From: an uncultured Pseudomonadota bacterium
GTDB lineage: Bacteria; Pseudomonadota; Gammaproteobacteria; Steroidobacterales; Steroidobacteraceae
Length of the DNA: 64,000 bases
NCBI GenBank assembly: GCA_903862885.1
Contig: CAIOZU010000017.1
Span: 1-64,000, forward strand
Direction of reading: 5' to 3'
Part shown: positions 63,207 to 64,000 of the stretch, in pieces
How the letters are laid out: each line of letters begins with the position of its first letter
Numbering within the stretch: the first letter of the stretch is position 1
Position numbers and translations under genes: made by a program
The notes under the pieces: model-generated
Told to the model about the DNA's origin: nothing
Databases searched by the model: none
Seen by the model: only the letters and a program-made list of their open reading frames with translations

Positions 63207-63799
63207 TTGACGCTGTATCCCCGTCCCGTCAAACAAGCCGTCATCGCACGGTAGTAGTTCTCACGCTGAGCGCCCGCTTCTGTCGCGGTCACTGTCTGAT
63301 CCACCCGAGTGGGATCAAAGCCTGTTTTCCCATTGGCCCACCGGTGGCATTCATAACGATCGGTCGCAAGCTGTTCATCTGACTGCCGCTGACTGGGATA
63401 AACATATAACTCAGGTTCGGGTATGCCTTGCGATGCGGGCGTTGCTTGCTCCCTGACCACCCACTTCACAGGCGGCGCACTCAACCACAGACCGCTTGAA
63501 TCGTAATAAGGCCCCCAGCCCCACGGGGAACACGCCGTCGGACCCCATGACCAATCCCAGCCTGAGCCGCAACCATTCCAGAAGCCCACGCTGTAAAAAC
63601 CGTGGAAACCCGAATGACCGTAACCGCCCCGATAGTAACTCGGGTAGTAACCTGCTCCGTGACCTACTGGATACACTTGTGCATGTGAGACGGCATGGGG
63701 AGCACTGACCGCATGACCCGGCTGTGCTTTAACTGATAAAGCAATCAGCATGGCACTCGCCACAAAAACCCATGAACTGAATCGATGAGCCGATCGCAT
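63203..63799 (-). CDS. Exported Gly/Tyr-rich protein with GRGYxVK C-terminus
   Basis: 198 residues. Signal peptide MRSAHRFSSWVFVASAMLIALSVKA; then a Gly/Tyr/His/Trp-rich segment (about 30-90) like small surface-exposed proteins; then ATDRYECHRWANGKTGFDPT (about 142-161), a motif seen in glycine-zipper family proteins, and the tail YYRAMTACLTGRGYSVK. ATG 63799 has GGGAGAG 6 nt upstream. Next gene shares the C-terminal motif, so the two are probable paralogues. Confidence 0.8.
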   Translation of the reverse strand: MRSAHRFSSWVFVASAMLIALSVKAQPGHAVSAPHAVSHAQVYPVGHGAGYYPSYYRGGYGHSGFHGFYSVGFWNGCGSGWDWSWGPTACSPWGWGPYYDSSGLWLSAPPVKWVVREQATPASQGIPEPELYVYPSQRQSDEQLATDRYECHRWANGKTGFDPTRVDQTVTATEAGAQRENYYRAMTACLTGRGYSVK

Positions 63800-63815
63800 G
63801 ATTGCTCTCCCGATC

Positions 63816-64000
63816 TTACTTAACGGTGTAGCCACGCCCTTCAAGGCAGGCACTGATTGCCCGACGATAATTACTGGCGCGATCATGTATCGATGCATTG
63901 TCTGCCGCGACCTGCGCATCGACGCGATCCCGCGCTTGACGATTGGCCTCATTCTGCGACTCATCCGCCACGGCGCCTAATGTGGCGCCGGCCACCGCAC
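63816..64000 (-). CDS. Partial exported protein, C-terminal 60 residues (glycine-zipper-like)
   Basis: Reading from the right edge on the minus strand, an open frame of 60 codons ends at TAA 63816-63818. It begins AVAGATLGAVADES, a Gly/Ala zipper-like segment, continues with a helical Gln/Arg/Asp stretch and ends YRRAISACLEGRGYTVK. The tail is nearly identical to that of the neighbouring gene. The 5' part lies outside the window. 17 nt separate its stop from the next ATG. Confidence 0.8.
   Translation of the reverse strand, partial: AVAGATLGAVADESQNEANRQARDRVDAQVAADNASIHDRASNYRRAISACLEGRGYTVK

Overview
The window is a chromosomal segment of a gammaproteobacterium. The evidence is the rpsU-yqeY-dnaG-rpoD block, gshB divergent from a pilGHIJ-chpA twitching-chemosensory cluster, pilT-pilU beside yggS-proC-yggT, yqgE-ruvX-pyrB, a fused chorismate mutase-prephenate dehydrogenase TyrA, a split B12-dependent ribonucleotide reductase and a short-type HU protein. 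Genes are dense, usually abutting or overlapping by 4 nt, on both strands. Base composition looks uniformly GC-moderate. I see no phage, insertion sequence, CRISPR array, tRNA or rRNA body inside the window. I cannot name a genus from sequence alone.

Layout. (1) 1-253: the leader and tandem promoters of what is almost certainly an rRNA operon transcribed leftwards out of the window. (2) 254-10.8 kb: tyrS, the convergent polyphosphate pair ppk1/ppx, the Fe-S carrier erpA, a membrane coiled-coil protein, hemJ, rppH, a diguanylate cyclase coupled to tyrA, and pdxH. (3) 10.9-15.9 kb: cobalamin adenosyltransferase, ampD, rsmE, the PBP1B gene mrcB and a TPR lipoprotein likely to be its activator. 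(4) 15.9-25.8 kb: the Pil-Chp chemosensory cluster on the minus strand, divergent from gshB and a TonB-like gene. (5) 25.9-28.8 kb: yqgE-ruvX-pyrB-pyrK. (6) 28.8-32.1 kb: three tandem PilT-family ATPases. (7) 32.2-35.2 kb: yggS-proC-yggT-yggU and an HU gene with a strong terminator. (8) 35.2-43.1 kb: a hydrolase, an FKBP lipoprotein, htpG, a 78-residue protein, and the operon mltD-lipoprotein-L,D-transpeptidase-ppnN. (9) 43.3-47.1 kb: two small proteins and nrdJa-nrdJb. (10) 47.1-47.8 kb: the only long gene-free stretch, with candidate control sites for nrdJ and degP. (11) 47.8-56.5 kb: degP, cca, midA-type methyltransferase, pteridine reductase, an OYE, folK, folB, tsaD. (12) 56.6-61.2 kb: the macromolecular synthesis operon. 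(13) 61.3-64 kb: azlCD and a group of exported small proteins, the last running off the right edge.

Themes. Type IV pilus retraction and its chemosensory control occupy about 12 kb. Envelope and cell-wall genes (mrcB, TPR lipoprotein, ampD, mltD, L,D-transpeptidase, degP, FKBP) are spread throughout. Folate genes (folB, folK, pteridine reductase) lie close together. The adenosyltransferase can supply coenzyme B12 to NrdJ. The observations I rate most worth checking are: a PilJ receptor with essentially no periplasmic sensor domain; an htpG heat-shock promoter that fires directly into an intrinsic-terminator hairpin; a run of nine G inside the spacer of the apparent erpA promoter; and a palindrome over the apparent nrdJ -10 element. 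Most of the window is conserved housekeeping, and I found no convincing wholly new multi-gene system.
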